Source of the DNA: Aquilaria yunnanensis
Taxonomy: Eukaryota; Streptophyta; Magnoliopsida; Malvales; Thymelaeaceae
Length of the DNA: 64,000 nt
Direction: 5' to 3'
NCBI GenBank assembly: GCA_039654915.1
Contig: CM077599.1
Location: 4,776,501 to 4,840,500 of the forward strand
In this document: positions 39,590-51,959 of the stretch, in pieces
How positions within the stretch are numbered: the stretch's first letter is position 1
Layout: each line of letters opens with the position of its first letter
Notes under the pieces: model-generated
Database searches by the model: none
The model's input: the letters and a program-made list of their open reading frames with translations, nothing else
What the model was told of the DNA's origin: nothing
Made by a program: the position numbers and the translations under genes

Positions 39590-41932
39590 GGGAAAATTAC
39601 CAACACCCTCTGAGGTTTGGTCTACTCTGACCCGCTCAACAGTTAGCATATCTACAAGGGTGAATTGCATGTGATACCCCTAACATGTAATTATTGTTCA
39701 TGTTTTAACTTTAACATTCATTTTGTTTGTAGCATATCCCTAAAGTAGTTAAAACGTTCTATTTTAGATCTTTTTGTGATGGAAGTCGTTATTTCACAAG
39801 GAAAAAGACACGTCAGCATATTATTATTGGGGAAACTCCTAATTTTGACCCCCCTAAATCTTCCTTTTAACAAATAATCCTTAAAATTTTAAAACCTCCC
39901 TCACCCGCCACCATTCACCTGTCTTCGTCGTCACTTACCCTCACCCGCCGCCATTCACCCCTCTCCAGCATCCCCCACCTGTGAGTCTGCATGCGATTGC
40001 TTTCCTCCTCCTTAGATTCTGACACGATTCCTTTCCTTTGGTCCCGATTCTGATTCCTCTCCTTTGCCTCCAATTCCGTGCTTGATTCTTCCCCTTCGCC
40101 TCTTATTTCTCTCTTCATTCTCAGATTCCGTGCATGATTCATCACGATTCATACGTTATTTGGGTGAAGGGAGGATGGGAGAGAGGAAGCGGGAGAGGCT
40201 TCTAATGTTGTGGGTTCGGCTGAGCTCGGGCATGAAAAGGATTTGGGTTTCAGGCGTAAAGAGCATTTTGGGTATCAAGCGTGAGGAGGATTTGGGTTTT
40301 GGGCATGAGGGTGTTGGCAAAAGTGGTGATTAATGAAGAAGATCAGAGAGAGGGAGGCGGTGGCAAGCAATTCACTGGGTTTTGGAGATTGACAAGCAAA
40401 GAAAATACCATGGCAGGGTGGTCTCGGCACCAAAAGGGAGGCGGTCGACGACGGGTATGGTGATGGAAAAATGAGGTTTGAGTGGTGATCGTGACAACAA
40501 CTGACATGGTTGGGTCGGATAAGAGGGGTGAATGGTAGGAGTGAGGGTGAGCGACGGCGGAGACAGGTGAATGGTTGCGGGTGAGGGAGGTTTTAAAGTT
40601 TTAAGAATTATTTGTTAAAAAAAAAGATATTTTGGGATCAAAATTAGGAGTTTTCCTAACAATAATATGCTGACGTGCTTTTTTCCGTGTGAAATAACGA
40701 CTTCCGTGACAAAAAAATCCAAAATGAAACGTTTTAACAACGTTAGGGATATGCTACGAACAAAGTGAAGGTTAGAGTCAAAACAGGAATAATAATTAAA
40801 AGTTAGGGGTAGTGCATGCAATTTACCCATACCTACAATTATCCCCCTCTAGACCTAACTCCGTTTATGACTGTTAAGGAAAAAAAAGGAAAAATGTGTT
40901 TTAACCTCCTAGGCTTCTTCAATCGGTTACTTTCCGCTCTAAACTTTGCACACAATGATCCTTAGCGTCATCTGACAACAACTAATGCCTAAGAAGATGA
41001 TGAATACGATGAACAAGATGAACAACACCAGAAGCACGAAATCAAGAGAACAATCGACTCAAGGAACACGATGAACATCGCAAGAAACAATTAATCTGAA
41101 AAAAAAAAAAAACAAATCAGAAGAAACAAAAGCAACAGATGAACACCGTCGGACGCCCTCTCCGTTTGTTCGCTTCGGCTTGTGGATAGTGCCTCCGACG
41201 CCGTGAATCACACCTCCGACTCCTTGAATCATGCCTCCGACGTCATGAATCGCCTCCGACTCCGTAATCGTGCCTCTGACGCCGTGAATCTCGCCTCTCA
41301 TTGTCAATTACTCCGACTCGACTAGCCTGGGAATCGCGCTGATTTAAAACTCGATTCCGCTGCTCCGATTCACTGACTGGATTCCGCTCTCCTGCCCCAG
41401 CCTCGATTCCGTCAGATCTTCGCGCCACCGCCGGTCCCTCCGTTTGTTCGCTCGTGTTCAGTGAGGAGAAGGGGCGGCGAGGAGAAAGGGTAGGAATCGG
41501 CAACTAGAAGGAGAGAAATCGGCGGCATGCGTGCGTTGGCTGAGGAAGAATTGTGCCTTCGCCGCCATGCCAAAAAATATGTGGGTTTGCAGAGAGAGAG
41601 AGAGAGAGGTTCTGGCGGATTTGACTTACTTAGGAAGAGATGGGTTTAGATTTTTTGTGTTAGTTTTAGTTAAAGATGGGATAAATCATTAGAAGCAAAA
41701 GTTGTAGGTAAAAGTTTTTACAAAATAAAGTTAAAAGGGCAAAATAAGTATTTTCTCATTTCCATAGAGGGGTTAGTGTAGGTTACTTTTAGATGTTTTA
41801 ACAGAGTTTAGCAGAAAAGGTGGTAAGTGTAGGGATTTTAGACTTTTGAGGGGGTGAGGGTAGGTTTCTGAAAAATAAAAGATGAAACTGTAGATTAGAC
41901 AAAATCTAAAGGGGTTTTAGTAATTTTTCCCA
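39590..41932. mobile_element. Outer Mutator-like element, split by a second one
   Basis: Left GGGAAAATTACCAACACCCT, then TTTGGTCTACTCTGA; right read inward GGGAAAAATTACTAAAACCC, then TTTTGTCTAATCTACA. The interior beyond the nested copy (40839-41700) contains simple GC-rich DNA (41100-41510) with low-complexity frames on both strands and no transposase. The flanks are only roughly similar (TGAATAAAA versus AGATAAAAT). Weaker than the inner element. Confidence 0.5.
39658..40829. mobile_element. Nested Mutator-like element with long TIRs
   Basis: Terminal repeats of nearly 300 bp. The left begins GGGTGAATTGCATGTGATAC; the right read inward begins GGGTAAATTGCATGCACTAC. Both run through ACGTCAGCATATTATT and into a CCTCCCTCACCCGC block. 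The flanking 9-mers TATCTACAA (39649-39657) and TACCTACAA (40830-40838) agree at 8 of 9, the target-site length of Mutator elements. The centre (about 39960-40540) is GC-rich, with low-complexity frames and no transposase, so it is non-autonomous. Confidence 0.8.
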
Positions 41933-41939
41933 GATAAAA

Positions 41940-43170
41940 TTGAGAGGGTAGAGAGAGAGAGAATTTATATACTCCTGTATACCCTCTTTGATATTACACG
42001 TAAATTAAAATTTTTTAATTTTTAATTTTTTTAATATAAAATTATTAATTTATTTATTTTTATATAAAGTATATGTATTTAACTAAAAAAAGTTATCAGT
42101 ATTGATATTTTTTACTGGATTCTATATATTTTTACTTTTTAATTTTCTCAACTTCTTTCATTTTAAGGATTAATAAGTATATAAAATAATAAAAAAATTA
42201 TCTTATTTAAAAAGATAAGAATATGATAACTATTTTAAAATTATAAAATAAAAATAGAAGTCAAATATTATGAAACCGAGGAGTACTATTTTATATTCTT
42301 TTTGTATATGTGTGGTTGGTTAGACATAAAAGATTCTACCGCGTAACTGGTCGTTAAGGTATGCATGTCCTACTTGTTTTTATTAATTACTCTAATAAAT
42401 ATACGAGTGGCAGGGGAGATGCGTGTAATAATTTTTTTCTGCCCGAAAAAAATAATGTATTTTTTTTTCCATTTTAAAAAAAATGAAGGATTTTTTTTAA
42501 TAAAATTTTTAACATTTAATTTATCTCACTATCCTCATTTGAAACTCTCACAAAATAAAAACAAAAAAAAATTTATCTTAATTAAAACTCTCATTACACA
42601 TAATCTTAAAGGAATCTTTTCTTTTATTCTTTAGTTATTATTTAAACTCTCACTTACATAATAATTTTTTTTAATTTTAGTTTTAGGGCAAAAATAAAAG
42701 AAATATTATAAATTACACACATCTTAGCATCAATGTCTAGAGAAATGTATTGTTTTTTATGGGATGGAGAGAGCATGTTTTGTCATTGTATTGATGTAAA
42801 ATGAAAAAAACTTTCTTAACTTGCGATATGCATATGTCACAATAAACTGAAAAAACTACATAAAAAATATCAGTAGATGAAATACTATGGTATTTGGTAA
42901 GAAAATCTAATACTAAAAACCATAAATATTTGTAAAGCGCGTATTGTATACCTAAAATTCTCAGCATTTCGCTGTTTTAATTTGTTGGAAATATGAACAT
43001 ATACTACATTAGGGGTTCGAACATGCAAAGAAATTTAACAGCCACTATCGCGAAATAGCTCGACTATTGCCAAACATGTTCACATAGTGGATGCAAAAAA
43101 TAAATGCATAGTAACATATCCTTTTGAAAGGAAACTAAATGGTCAAATAATTTCTAAACTCATGTTGGAA
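41940..43170. other. Gene-free AT-rich interval before FMO1
   Basis: No supported ORF; very AT-rich to about 42700. A faint CTCC-ended inverted repeat at 41972-42282 was considered and not accepted. Confidence 0.5.
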
Positions 43171-43179
43171 TTCCGTGAT

Positions 43180-43230
43180 CACGTGCTCGCGCCTATCATG
43201 CCGCAGCAAGACGGTAACTGCTTATAAATA
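43180..43230 (+). promoter_or_regulatory. FMO1 core promoter: G-box and TATA box
   Basis: CACGTG at 43180-43185 and TATAAATA at 43223-43230, the latter 80 bp before the ATG. A GGTCAA (W-box core TTGAC read on the other strand) lies at 43141-43146. W-boxes bind WRKY factors, which suits a defence gene; the link here is inference. Confidence 0.6.
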
Positions 43231-43310
43231 GCGCCATAGCATGCAGTGGCAAACATCATATCCTTCTGCGCCATCTCACTTCACGCATCAACCTGTTAAT
43301 TTCCTTCAAA

Positions 43311-46300
43311 ATGGCCCACGCTCGAGACCCTCACCCAAGACCGCTGCCCAAGATCGCCGTCATTGGAGGCGGGGTCAGTGGCTTGGCCGCTGCCAAGCAG
43401 CTCCGCCATCATAACCCGGTGGTTTTCGAGGCCTCGGATTCAATTGGCGGAGTGTGGCGAAGCTGCTCCTACAGCTCAACCAAGCTCCAGTCCTCCCGTT
43501 GCGACTACGAGTTCTCCGATTTCCCGTGGCCCAACAGAGATGATGCGCGTTTTCCTTCGCACGTTGAGATTCTCGACTACTTGGATTCTTATGCCAAGCA
43601 CTTCGATTTGCTGAAGCTTTTCAGGTTCAACTCCAAGGTGGTGGAGCTCCGGTTCATGGGTGAACCGGAATCCGGCAACCCGGTGGATTATGGGAGGTTG
43701 TTACCGGGCAGGCCGGTCTGGGAGGTGGCTGTCAAAACGGGTGACTCGGACCACATAGAGGTTAATTGAGAAATCAATCAGTCTTGCTATCTACTTATAA
43801 TTTATTTCTCTCTTCTTTTCTTCTTCAAACCCTAAAAGTGAATCTTGATGGATGAATTGGGTCTAACTAATTTTCACAACAAGCAAGAGAATAAAATGAA
43901 TTGTGTGTATGTGACAACATAGAGGTTAATTGAGAAATCAATCTGTCTTGCTATCTACTTATACTTTATTTCTCTCTTCTTTTCTTCTTCAAACCCTAAA
44001 AGTGAATCTTGATGGATGAATTGGGTCTAAATAATTTTTACAACAAGCAAGAGAATAAAATGAATTGTGTGTATGTATCTAGAGAACTGGAAATTATATT
44101 ACACACACATAGAGACTTTCCTTATAAATTGATAACTCAAACCGATTATTCATTTATAGTACTCAATTATTAATAATTCACTTTTAATTGCTAAAGATAA
44201 AAAGATAACCTGAAAGCTTGGCCACGCGCACCAGATGTTTTTTAGTTACAGCTCTAAACTTTCCAAAATTGTCACGTGTAGCTGGTGCATTCAAAATTCC
44301 AAAGTTAAAATTTTATTTATGCATTATTTGACAGTATATGCATTATTTTGAAGTTTCATACAATTAGTCTAACAATATCATGGGGGAAAAAAATAAAATG
44401 AAATTATCTGCCTGCATGTGGGTGTTTTTTTTTCTGTGTGTGCGTGTGTATCAACTTATTAATCATGATAGGATTTCATGACTAACTATAAAATAAAGTT
44501 CTCGTTACAACAAATTTTTATTGAGGCATCACACCCTAAGATGAAGATGCACTATATATATACAAAATAATCATAAGTACTTAATTAAGTACAATGAACT
44601 ACATGAGAATTGATAGCCAAAGAGCTGCTGATCAGAAAACAATGGTTATAGAGGCCCCGGGAGGGGTACGTGTTTTTGAGAAGGGTCCCCAATGCCTAAG
44701 TCATCAATTAAGTGTTTAGTAGAAAGGTGATAGGAAGAGTAATTGACAGAGCTCGAGCATGAAATATGTTAATTTACCTTCTTAATTAAGGTATGCAATA
44801 AGAGCCTTTTTTTTTTTTTTTTTTTTTATAGTGGTGGAGACCTGCAATATAATAAATGAAGGTATCGGTCTGATATTGATTTGTCTTTTAAAAGTGTTTG
44901 ACTAGCTTGAGCTACAAGCCTACAAGTCTTAAGTGATGTGTTGGACTAGAGAAACGTGTCTAGGCCTGATTGTATATATATGAATAATCTTAATGTGAGT
45001 ATCATATATATATATAGTTGGATTAATTTGATGAGCTAACATATCGACCAGCCCGGTATGGTACGTATCAAGAATATATATGGCATAAAATTGGAATTAA
45101 TGAAAGGGTAATATATTTCAATGCAGGTACTTACGTATCGATCGTTCATATATATAATTATCAAGTAATTTAATGAAGTGAAATTGGTTTGGCTGTTCAG
45201 TGGCAGGCTTTTGAATTTGTGGTGATGTGCATTGGGAAATACGGGGATATACCGAAAATGCCAGAGTTTGGGAGCTGGAAGAAAGGACCGGAGGTGTTCA
45301 AGGGGAAGGTTCTCCATTCCATGGACTACTGCAAGCTGGACAAGGCAGCTGCCTGGGAGCTGCTCAGAGGCAACAAAGTTGCTGTCGTCGGTTTCAAGAA
45401 ATCCGCTATCGATTTAGCCATGGAATGCGCTCAGGCTAACCAAGGTGCCTCCCTACCGTCCTTTCAATTTAATTATACCTTTATTAATCTGATCTTTCTA
45501 TATATCTTCACTTGTTTGTTTCTTTTTCATATTCACATCGATCATGCCTAGCTGTATATATTTTCATTTTACCCATCCACTCAACACCTATTCGATCGAT
45601 CCATACTATTAACTTTTTTTTTTTTCAATAAACCCCCATCCAAACACATAATTATTAGCTAATTAGTTATTATGAAACACATACATTAATAATTAGAGAC
45701 CACTATTGCAATGCATGTAAGATATATATATTATCCTCAACATCCCCTCCCCCCCCCCTAAAAAAAATCACTCCTAAGAATACACATCCACACAAACGTC
45801 TGTGAGAGTTTAAGTTCTGTTTGACAACTTTGACCATTAAAACTATATGTAGAAGAAAATAAAAATTTTCTAATGATAGTTTTTAATCATTTTTTTTTCA
45901 AATGTAAGATTTTGCCTTGCGCACGTATAAATTATCTGAAATCATAACTTATTGGACTTCATCTTGGGACTTGAGAGATCTATAGAGTCTGTGCTAACAT
46001 TAGTTTATGGTTTATATAATTAGCTACATACAAAAACACAATAAGCGAACACATATACTCAACAAAAACACATAGGCAATTCATGTATTTTCAGATTTTA
46101 GATGTTTGATTTTTTTTCTGTGTCTTGCATATTTTTTTTTGGCTGAATTGGAATTTTCTTGGTTAGTTAAAAAAAAAAAATGGGGGGACTCAAACATAAG
46201 TGCATGCATTTGCGAAATTTCAAAGTACAAGTGTGGAATTGCTAATTGATCAATCAATATCGAAATATTTTGGTCGAAAAGGTATGATGCAAATTAAACA

Positions 46301-48884
46301 GGCCAAATTTTCATTTTTCCGAAACGATCATTTTCAACGTTCAAATCAAAATGTCAAATTTCCATTTGCATGCATGGCTTCCCGTTTGACTAAAGACTCT
46401 CCAGGAATTAGAAAAAGTTAGCACGGGAAGCTGCAGCTACTAATTACTCCATAGACTGCTTTCTTCTTCTTCTTCTTCTTCTTCTTCTTCTTCTTCTTTT
46501 TTTTTTTTTAAAAAAATCCTTCATCAATTACTTGAAAGCCTACAATAAATTACTGTCGTTCGAAAGTACATGCATAAAATAATCCATTCTTTTCATTTTC
46601 AATGATTTTCTTTTATTTGAAACCAATGTCATTTGAATGCCTAAAAGTCTATTCAATTGATAATATTTGGAATATTTTTTTCTAAAAAAGTAATTTAATT
46701 ACTAAGAATTTTCCGTGCTCAATCAAGAAAAAGAAAAATCAATAAAACTACCTCATTTTTCCAAAAAATGCTCAAAAATGATTTTTTATGTATGAGCTTT
46801 CAAATCATATACAAGTTGAGGTAATAATCACTCTATATTAAAATAATAACTAATAACTCATTTTTAAAAATTACTGCTAAACACAAATTTTGTGAAGTAT
46901 CATCTATATACGATATACAAAAGTTGACAAGCACATCAACAAAAATACATAAACCGAATATCAAATAAAAAAACTACTCTTATTTAATTTTTTTAATCAG
47001 CTACTTTTTTTTAGTTATTATTACTACATTTTTCTTATGATTGGAGCATTTAATATGGTCCAATTACGCAAATAAATATGTTGAACAAACCTGTAAAGTG
47101 GGTGAGTCATGAGAAAGAAGGGGGGAAGCGTCTCGCTGACGCTGACTGGCCTGCTGCTTGTGCCTGCTGTGCTGGCTTCCGTGCTACGCACATTTACCGT
47201 GCCGATATGTTATTGACATTTATCATACGCGCGAGTTAGCTGGTAATTTCTAGCAGTAAATAATTCTACCTATATTATAGGAGTAGTATATATTCTATCT
47301 GTTTCGTAATAGTTTGCCTTTTATCTTTCATTTATTGAAATTTTGCTCGAATATATTTATACCAATATGTATTAAAAAAAATTAAAAAAATAATATTTAG
47401 AAGCTATAATTTTTAACATTTTATTTTTATATAAAAAATTTATATTTTTTTTATATTTTAAAAAAAATAAAATTATAAATTAATTTATGTGAAACTGAGG
47501 GAGTATTTGACTTTTTCTTGAGAATTCTGCTGAGACTCCATTGTAGATATTTCACCAACTTTTCTTGGCCAATTTTGGAAGTTGCTCCACATAAGACAAA
47601 TAATTATAATACCATTATCTACGCTGATCACCATATTTTCTTATCGTTGACGAACCTAATTAAGCCGACTAATTATGCGATCAACCACTCATCTAGAAAT
47701 GAAAACCAATACTAGATAGATCTTAGTATTATCATTGTTCGTAACTTGATATAAAAATTAGTTGAACCGTGTTATGGTTTTTGATTACCAGGAGCAGAAG
47801 GCCAACCCTGCACCATGGTGGTAAGGAGTCTGCATTGGACCGTCCCCCATTACTGGGTCTGGGGTCTTCCCTTTCACATCTTCTACTCCACAAGAGCTTC
47901 TCAGTTCTTCCACGAAAGACCCAACCAAAGCTTCCTCAGAAGCCTCCTCTGCCACATTGCCGCTCCCATGGTCCCTACCCTCATCACTCTTCAATTCAAC
48001 TACAGCATACCAATTATTTCTTTCTTTTGTTATTTATTGCTAAAGAAAGTTTAATCGTTTGACAGAGGCATGGAGTTTCAAAGTTCATTGAGTCATACTT
48101 GCTCTGGAAGCTACCACTTGAAAAGTACGGATTAAAACCAGACCACCCTTTTGAGGAGGATTATGCATCCTGTCAGATGGCAATCATGCCCGAGAATTTC
48201 TTTGCTGAGGCAGATAAGGGCAAAATTACTTTCAAAAGGTCCTCCAAATGGTGGTTTTGCAAAGAAGGTCTCCAGTTTGACGATGGCAGCAAGATGGAGG
48301 CTGATGTTGTCATTCTTGCAACCGGATACGATGGCATGAAGAAACTCTGTGACATTATGCCTCAGCCTTTTCGCGGTTTGATCGAATATCCTTCCGGCAT
48401 TATGCCCTTGTACAGGTAACTCATAAGTGAGACAGAGAAGAAGCCAAAAGATTAAAACAACCAGTACTTGTATCATGCCATGACAATCCTTTCATGGAAC
48501 TTGACACTAATGCTTCATAATCTTACCTTTCACTGCAGGGGCACAATCCACCCCTTAATACCAAACATGTCTTTCATTGGTTACATCGAAAGTGTGTCAA
48601 ATCTTCACAGTTCTGAGCTGCGCAGCATATGGCTGGCCAGATTGATAGATGAAAAGTTCAAACTTCCAAGCGTGGAGAAGATGCTTGAGCAGACATCAAG
48701 AGATGTGGAGGTTATGAGGAAGGTGACAAGGTTCTACAAGAAGAAGGCCTGCATTTCCACCTACAGTATCAACCATAGTGATGAAATCTGCGAAGAAATG
48801 GGGTGGAATTCTTGGAGGAAGAAGAATTGGTGGGCAGAGGCATTTAGCCCTTATGGCAGCCAGGACTACTCACAAGAGAAATGA
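43311..48884 (+). CDS. FMO1: Flavin-containing monooxygenase FMO1-type (pipecolate N-hydroxylase family)
   Basis: Class B flavin monooxygenase; in Arabidopsis FMO1 makes N-hydroxypipecolic acid, the signal for systemic acquired resistance. Five exons join in phase: 43311-43760, 45201-45444, 47792-47970, 48066-48415 and 48539-48884, giving 522 aa, close to family length. Motifs: FAD-binding GGGVSG (19-24), the FMO fingerprint FKGKVLHSMDY (183-193), NADPH-binding VVGFKKSAIDLA (about 212-223), and ATGYD (376-380). The C-terminus EAFSPYGSQDY is characteristic of FMO1 rather than the glucosinolate S-oxygenase group. The exon 3 donor (ATG|GTCCCT) is weak but keeps phase. Intron 1 starts with a duplicated donor region and intron 2 holds a MITE. 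It converges with PrxQ, 221 bp stop to stop. Confidence 0.94.
43753..44078. repeat. 164-bp tandem duplication over the FMO1 exon 1/intron 1 junction
   Basis: ACATAGAG|GTTAATTGAGAA occurs at 43753 and again at 43917. The copies are about 96% identical to around 44078. The unit includes the last 8 bases of exon 1 and the splice donor. Confidence 0.93.
46460..46500. repeat. (CTT)n microsatellite in FMO1 intron 2
   Basis: About 12 CTT units followed by a T run. Confidence 0.95.
47293..47503. mobile_element. Stowaway-like MITE in FMO1 intron 2
   Basis: A 211-bp element with TA at 47291-47292 and 47504-47505. Left TTCTATCTGTTTCGTAATA; right read inward CTCCCTCAGTTTCACATAA. The AT-rich interior resembles the other Stowaway-like copies here. 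It ends about 290 bp before exon 3. Confidence 0.65.
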
Positions 48885-48982
48885 GGCGGAAGGAATCATA
48901 ATGACATGGCTATTCATTATTCAAGAGTAGGGAAACATGTTAGTAGCCTCATCATATGAACAAAATCTAACCTATATGCTTC

Positions 48983-48988
48983 AATAAA
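48983..48988 (+). terminator. Polyadenylation signal for FMO1
   Basis: AATAAA 99 bp after the FMO1 stop codon, the only exact match in the short gap to PrxQ. Confidence 0.55.
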
Positions 48989-49105
48989 ACGTTTAAGTGT
49001 TTTGAATTATGAACAGGACATATGTCTAATACCAGAAAACACAATCAATTGCTAGAGCTAGTTACAGAAAAGAAAAGCAGACCAAAATGAAGATGCCTAA
49101 AAAGC

Positions 49106-50832
49106 TCAAAGGCTTTGAAGTAGTTTTAGTGTCTCATCAATATGCTTCTCCGGTTGGAACTGATTATTGTATATGAGTTGAACCACTCCATTCTTGTCAA
49201 GGACATAAGTCTGTCTCCCAGGCAATGCTCCAAACAGATCTCCTGGAATTCCCCACTCTTTCCGTACCTTGTTACCTCCATCACTCAGCAATGTAAATGG
49301 AAGCCTGTATTTCTTGGCAAATGCCTGAAGCAATTTAAACAAATCTGGCTTCAGCACAAGTCCTGGAGATCACACAACTTTAAAACAAACCTAGTACCTG
49401 GATGCTGACAGTATCTACGCTAATGGTAACTAATAGGCAAAATATGGCCATTTCCTATTAGAAAATTGCAAAAAGAGATTAATTAGTTAAAATTACAGAT
49501 ACATTGATTTTTTAATTCAAATGGCAAATGCAAACAGCCATAAGCTCTGCCTTTTTTTTTTCTTCTTTTTCCCAAAAGAAGAATCCATATGCTACATCAT
49601 TAAATGGTGTATCATCTCAATTGTGCATGTGAAAAGCCATAAAAATACAACACCGGACTGCAAAAATGAGCATAGGATTGTTCATGGATAAATAGGAGTC
49701 TTTTCTACAACTTCTCAACCAACTTCTCCAGTATTTATTAACACGAGATCTACTACCCCATTCTTACAGAGCCAAAATAAAAGAAAATTGTAGCTTCTTT
49801 ACTCGGCAAGTCTCGAAGCATTTCTCCTGTGCCGTGGTACTAAAAGTTATCTGCATTACCTTATGTGATGACGAATCATCCCCGCTTATCCCCACCACTT
49901 CTGCTCCAGCTTTCTTAAACTTTTCATAAGAATCCCTGAAAGCACAAGCCTGCAAAGCAACCATCTTTAGTTATGCCTACAACATAATTCCTATAATGTT
50001 GCAAAAGCTCAGGAAGTAACACCTATAGCGGTATCATCTAAGCATAGACTCGGTCAAACTTAATTGAACAAGTTAACTCTGAATATGAAAAGCCAGAAAA
50101 GGGGATTTTCTGCTAAGTTGGAAACTATACTACACCAACATTCGCCAATTCTACTAAACCACCCCCTTTGGTCAATACACACATACAGTCATGACACCAG
50201 TTTTCCTTCCTTTATCTCTCTGTTTTCTCCCATCCATTTTGAGACATTCTCCACGGCAAAAAGGTTGTCTGTCATCAGTTAATACTAGTAATTATGCAAA
50301 TAAGAAAAGTCACCCTTATAAACAACACAGCACTACAGTACGACTCAATGGAAAGTACGGCTTCCAGAAAAAAATAAAAAAAAATTGGAGAAAGACAAGA
50401 ATCTTCTAAACACCTGTTTGGTGCATCCGGGGGTCTCATCAGCAGGATAGAAGTAGACCACCACAGGCTTCCCCTTGAACTTGGACAGACTCACATTCCT
50501 CCCATCCTGGTCTTTCAGTGTGAAGGATGGTGGGACCTGACCTCTATTCACCTGTAGAACAGTAACCACCTTCATTTATCCCAAAATCAACTGCAATTTC
50601 ACCCAATACAACCAAGAGGGGAGCAATGTACCTTGGCAAAAATAGAGCTCTTGAAGGAAGAATTAGAAGGGACTGAGAGAGAGGGAAAATAACTGAGCCC
50701 GGAGCCATAAAACTGAGATTTTAGTGATTTGGTTTGAACTGCGAGGCGGCGAGAAGAAACCGATGGTTGCTTTGGAGTTTGGGCTGAGAGCAGAGAGGGT
50801 AAAGTGTGCTTGGGCAGAGTGAACGACGACAT
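49106..50832 (-). CDS. PRXQ: Peroxiredoxin Q, chloroplastic
   Basis: Thiol peroxidase that reduces peroxides in the plastid using thioredoxin. Four exons: 50832-50632, 50551-50414, 49949-49860 and 49324-49106, giving 215 aa. Exon 1 encodes a Ser-rich, basic plastid transit peptide ([18 protein letters not shown]). The catalytic pair is C110 (peroxidatic, in TPGCTKQ) and C115 (resolving, in ACAFRD), four residues between, as in PrxQ. The fold continues [36 protein letters not shown] and [14 protein letters not shown]. An in-frame ATG at 50853 would add 7 residues; I prefer 50832 because the family starts at this point. It is divergent from the gene at 51183. Confidence 0.95.
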
Positions 50833-51182
50833 TGTGGGAGGAGCAGATATCACCCAGAAAGTATCCTTCTTTTCTAGCTTAATAGTTTAGTTCTTCCGAT
50901 CACGAAGAAGATAAGGGGTTTGTGAATTGTGAGCATGGCGACGGATTGGCCATCTGGCTTGGCGTGGACAATTGCTGTCCCCAGACCAGAGCTGATGTCT
51001 CTCTCTGTACAAAACCTAAATGTGACACCTGGCGTTGACCAGAATGCACAATGTAAGATATATAGGGCTCACATATATAAGAGAGGAAAATATGAGGACC
51101 TGTCCGAGTTAGGATTGGAAGTAAAACCCTAAGTAAAAACCGTATTTTCAGTCGATTTTGTCACCGGTTGTTCTGTGGGAAG
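50833..51182. promoter_or_regulatory. Shared intergenic promoter region of PrxQ and the 95-aa membrane protein gene
   Basis: Only 350 bp separate the two divergent start codons. AAACCCTAAG at 51124-51133 is a telo-box-like motif near the plus-strand gene. Which signals serve which gene cannot be told from sequence. Confidence 0.5.
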
Positions 51183-51948
51183 ATGGAGGGATTGCAGAAG
51201 CTTCCCCGTACAGTCTCGAAGGATGCAACTATTGGGTCCTCTTTGACCGAGAATCTCTACAATTCAGGTGGAGGAGCGGGCGCATCTTTGCCTTCGGTTG
51301 ATAAATCTCAAATTTTGGTCAGCAGGCAACCAAGGTTAACACTGTCTCCTGGGAACTCGTTCTTAAGAACTTTTGAAGCTTTGTTATTGAGTGGGTGGTA
51401 TTTGAGAACTAGGAAAATTTGCTACTTGTGCTGGAAAAACAGAATACTGTTCTTTTTTACTTTTTGAAATTTTATTCTGAAATCGTTATTGCAAGTTTTT
51501 CTCTATCGTTCTGCTTCTGATGATTTCGGGACACAATTATGTGAAGTGTGTCTGTCTTGAATTACATTGTTCTTTGGGAATTTGGACCTCTTCTTTTGCT
51601 GCTCAAACTGGCCTGCTCCTTTTGTTTTTTTTTTGGGCGAAGTAGCTTTCCTGCTGGTAAGTTCTGAATGTGTAATGTATCCGGTTATGTAAACCTTGTT
51701 AGAATTTTTTAAGCTTGCGATGTCTGTTCATAATAATAAAATTTAGAAGCAAATATTTTCTATTTTATGTTTCTACTTGTCTCTATAATGGACCAACCGT
51801 TTGAAATAGCAGACAAGGCGTATCACTGTCAACCTGTTCGAAGCTTTGTGCAGTTTGCTTCATTGCTGGAGTGTTCGTTGGTTTCACCCTAAAGCGACGA
51901 GTCCGGCAATGGGCTTCCAAGCTTCTCCAAAAATTGAAAGACAACTGA
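51183..51948 (+). CDS. Small single-pass membrane protein of unknown function (95 aa)
   Basis: Two exons, 51183-51334 and 51813-51948, join with the codon split AG|A. The product starts MEGLQKLPRTVSKDATIGSS, has a Gly/Ser-rich middle (YNSGGGAGASLPSVDKSQIL) and a hydrophobic segment at about residues 61-76 (KLCAVCFIAGVFVGFT), and ends in a strongly basic tail (LKRRVRQWASKLLQKLKDN). This suggests a single membrane anchor with the basic tail on the cytosolic or stromal side. It resembles short uncharacterised plant proteins; I cannot give a function. Reading through the exon 1 donor gives an alternative tail ending near 51467, less likely because the spliced form ends in a coherent anchor. Confidence 0.75.
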
Positions 51949-51959
51949 TACAAGCAACC

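Noticed and set aside
41059..41503. Minus-strand frames rich in Gly/Val/Arg and Ser/Arg
   Set aside because: They come from simple GC-rich repeats (GTCGGAGGC-like) inside the outer Mutator-like element, with no start context or homology.
41972..42282. Possible Stowaway-like MITE before FMO1
   Set aside because: Both ends begin TACTCCT, but the match fails after 8 bases and the interior is only AT-rich filler.
50929..51132. 67-aa plus-strand frame between PrxQ and the small membrane protein gene
   Set aside because: It lies in the shared promoter/leader region, has no domain, and is better explained as an upstream chance frame.
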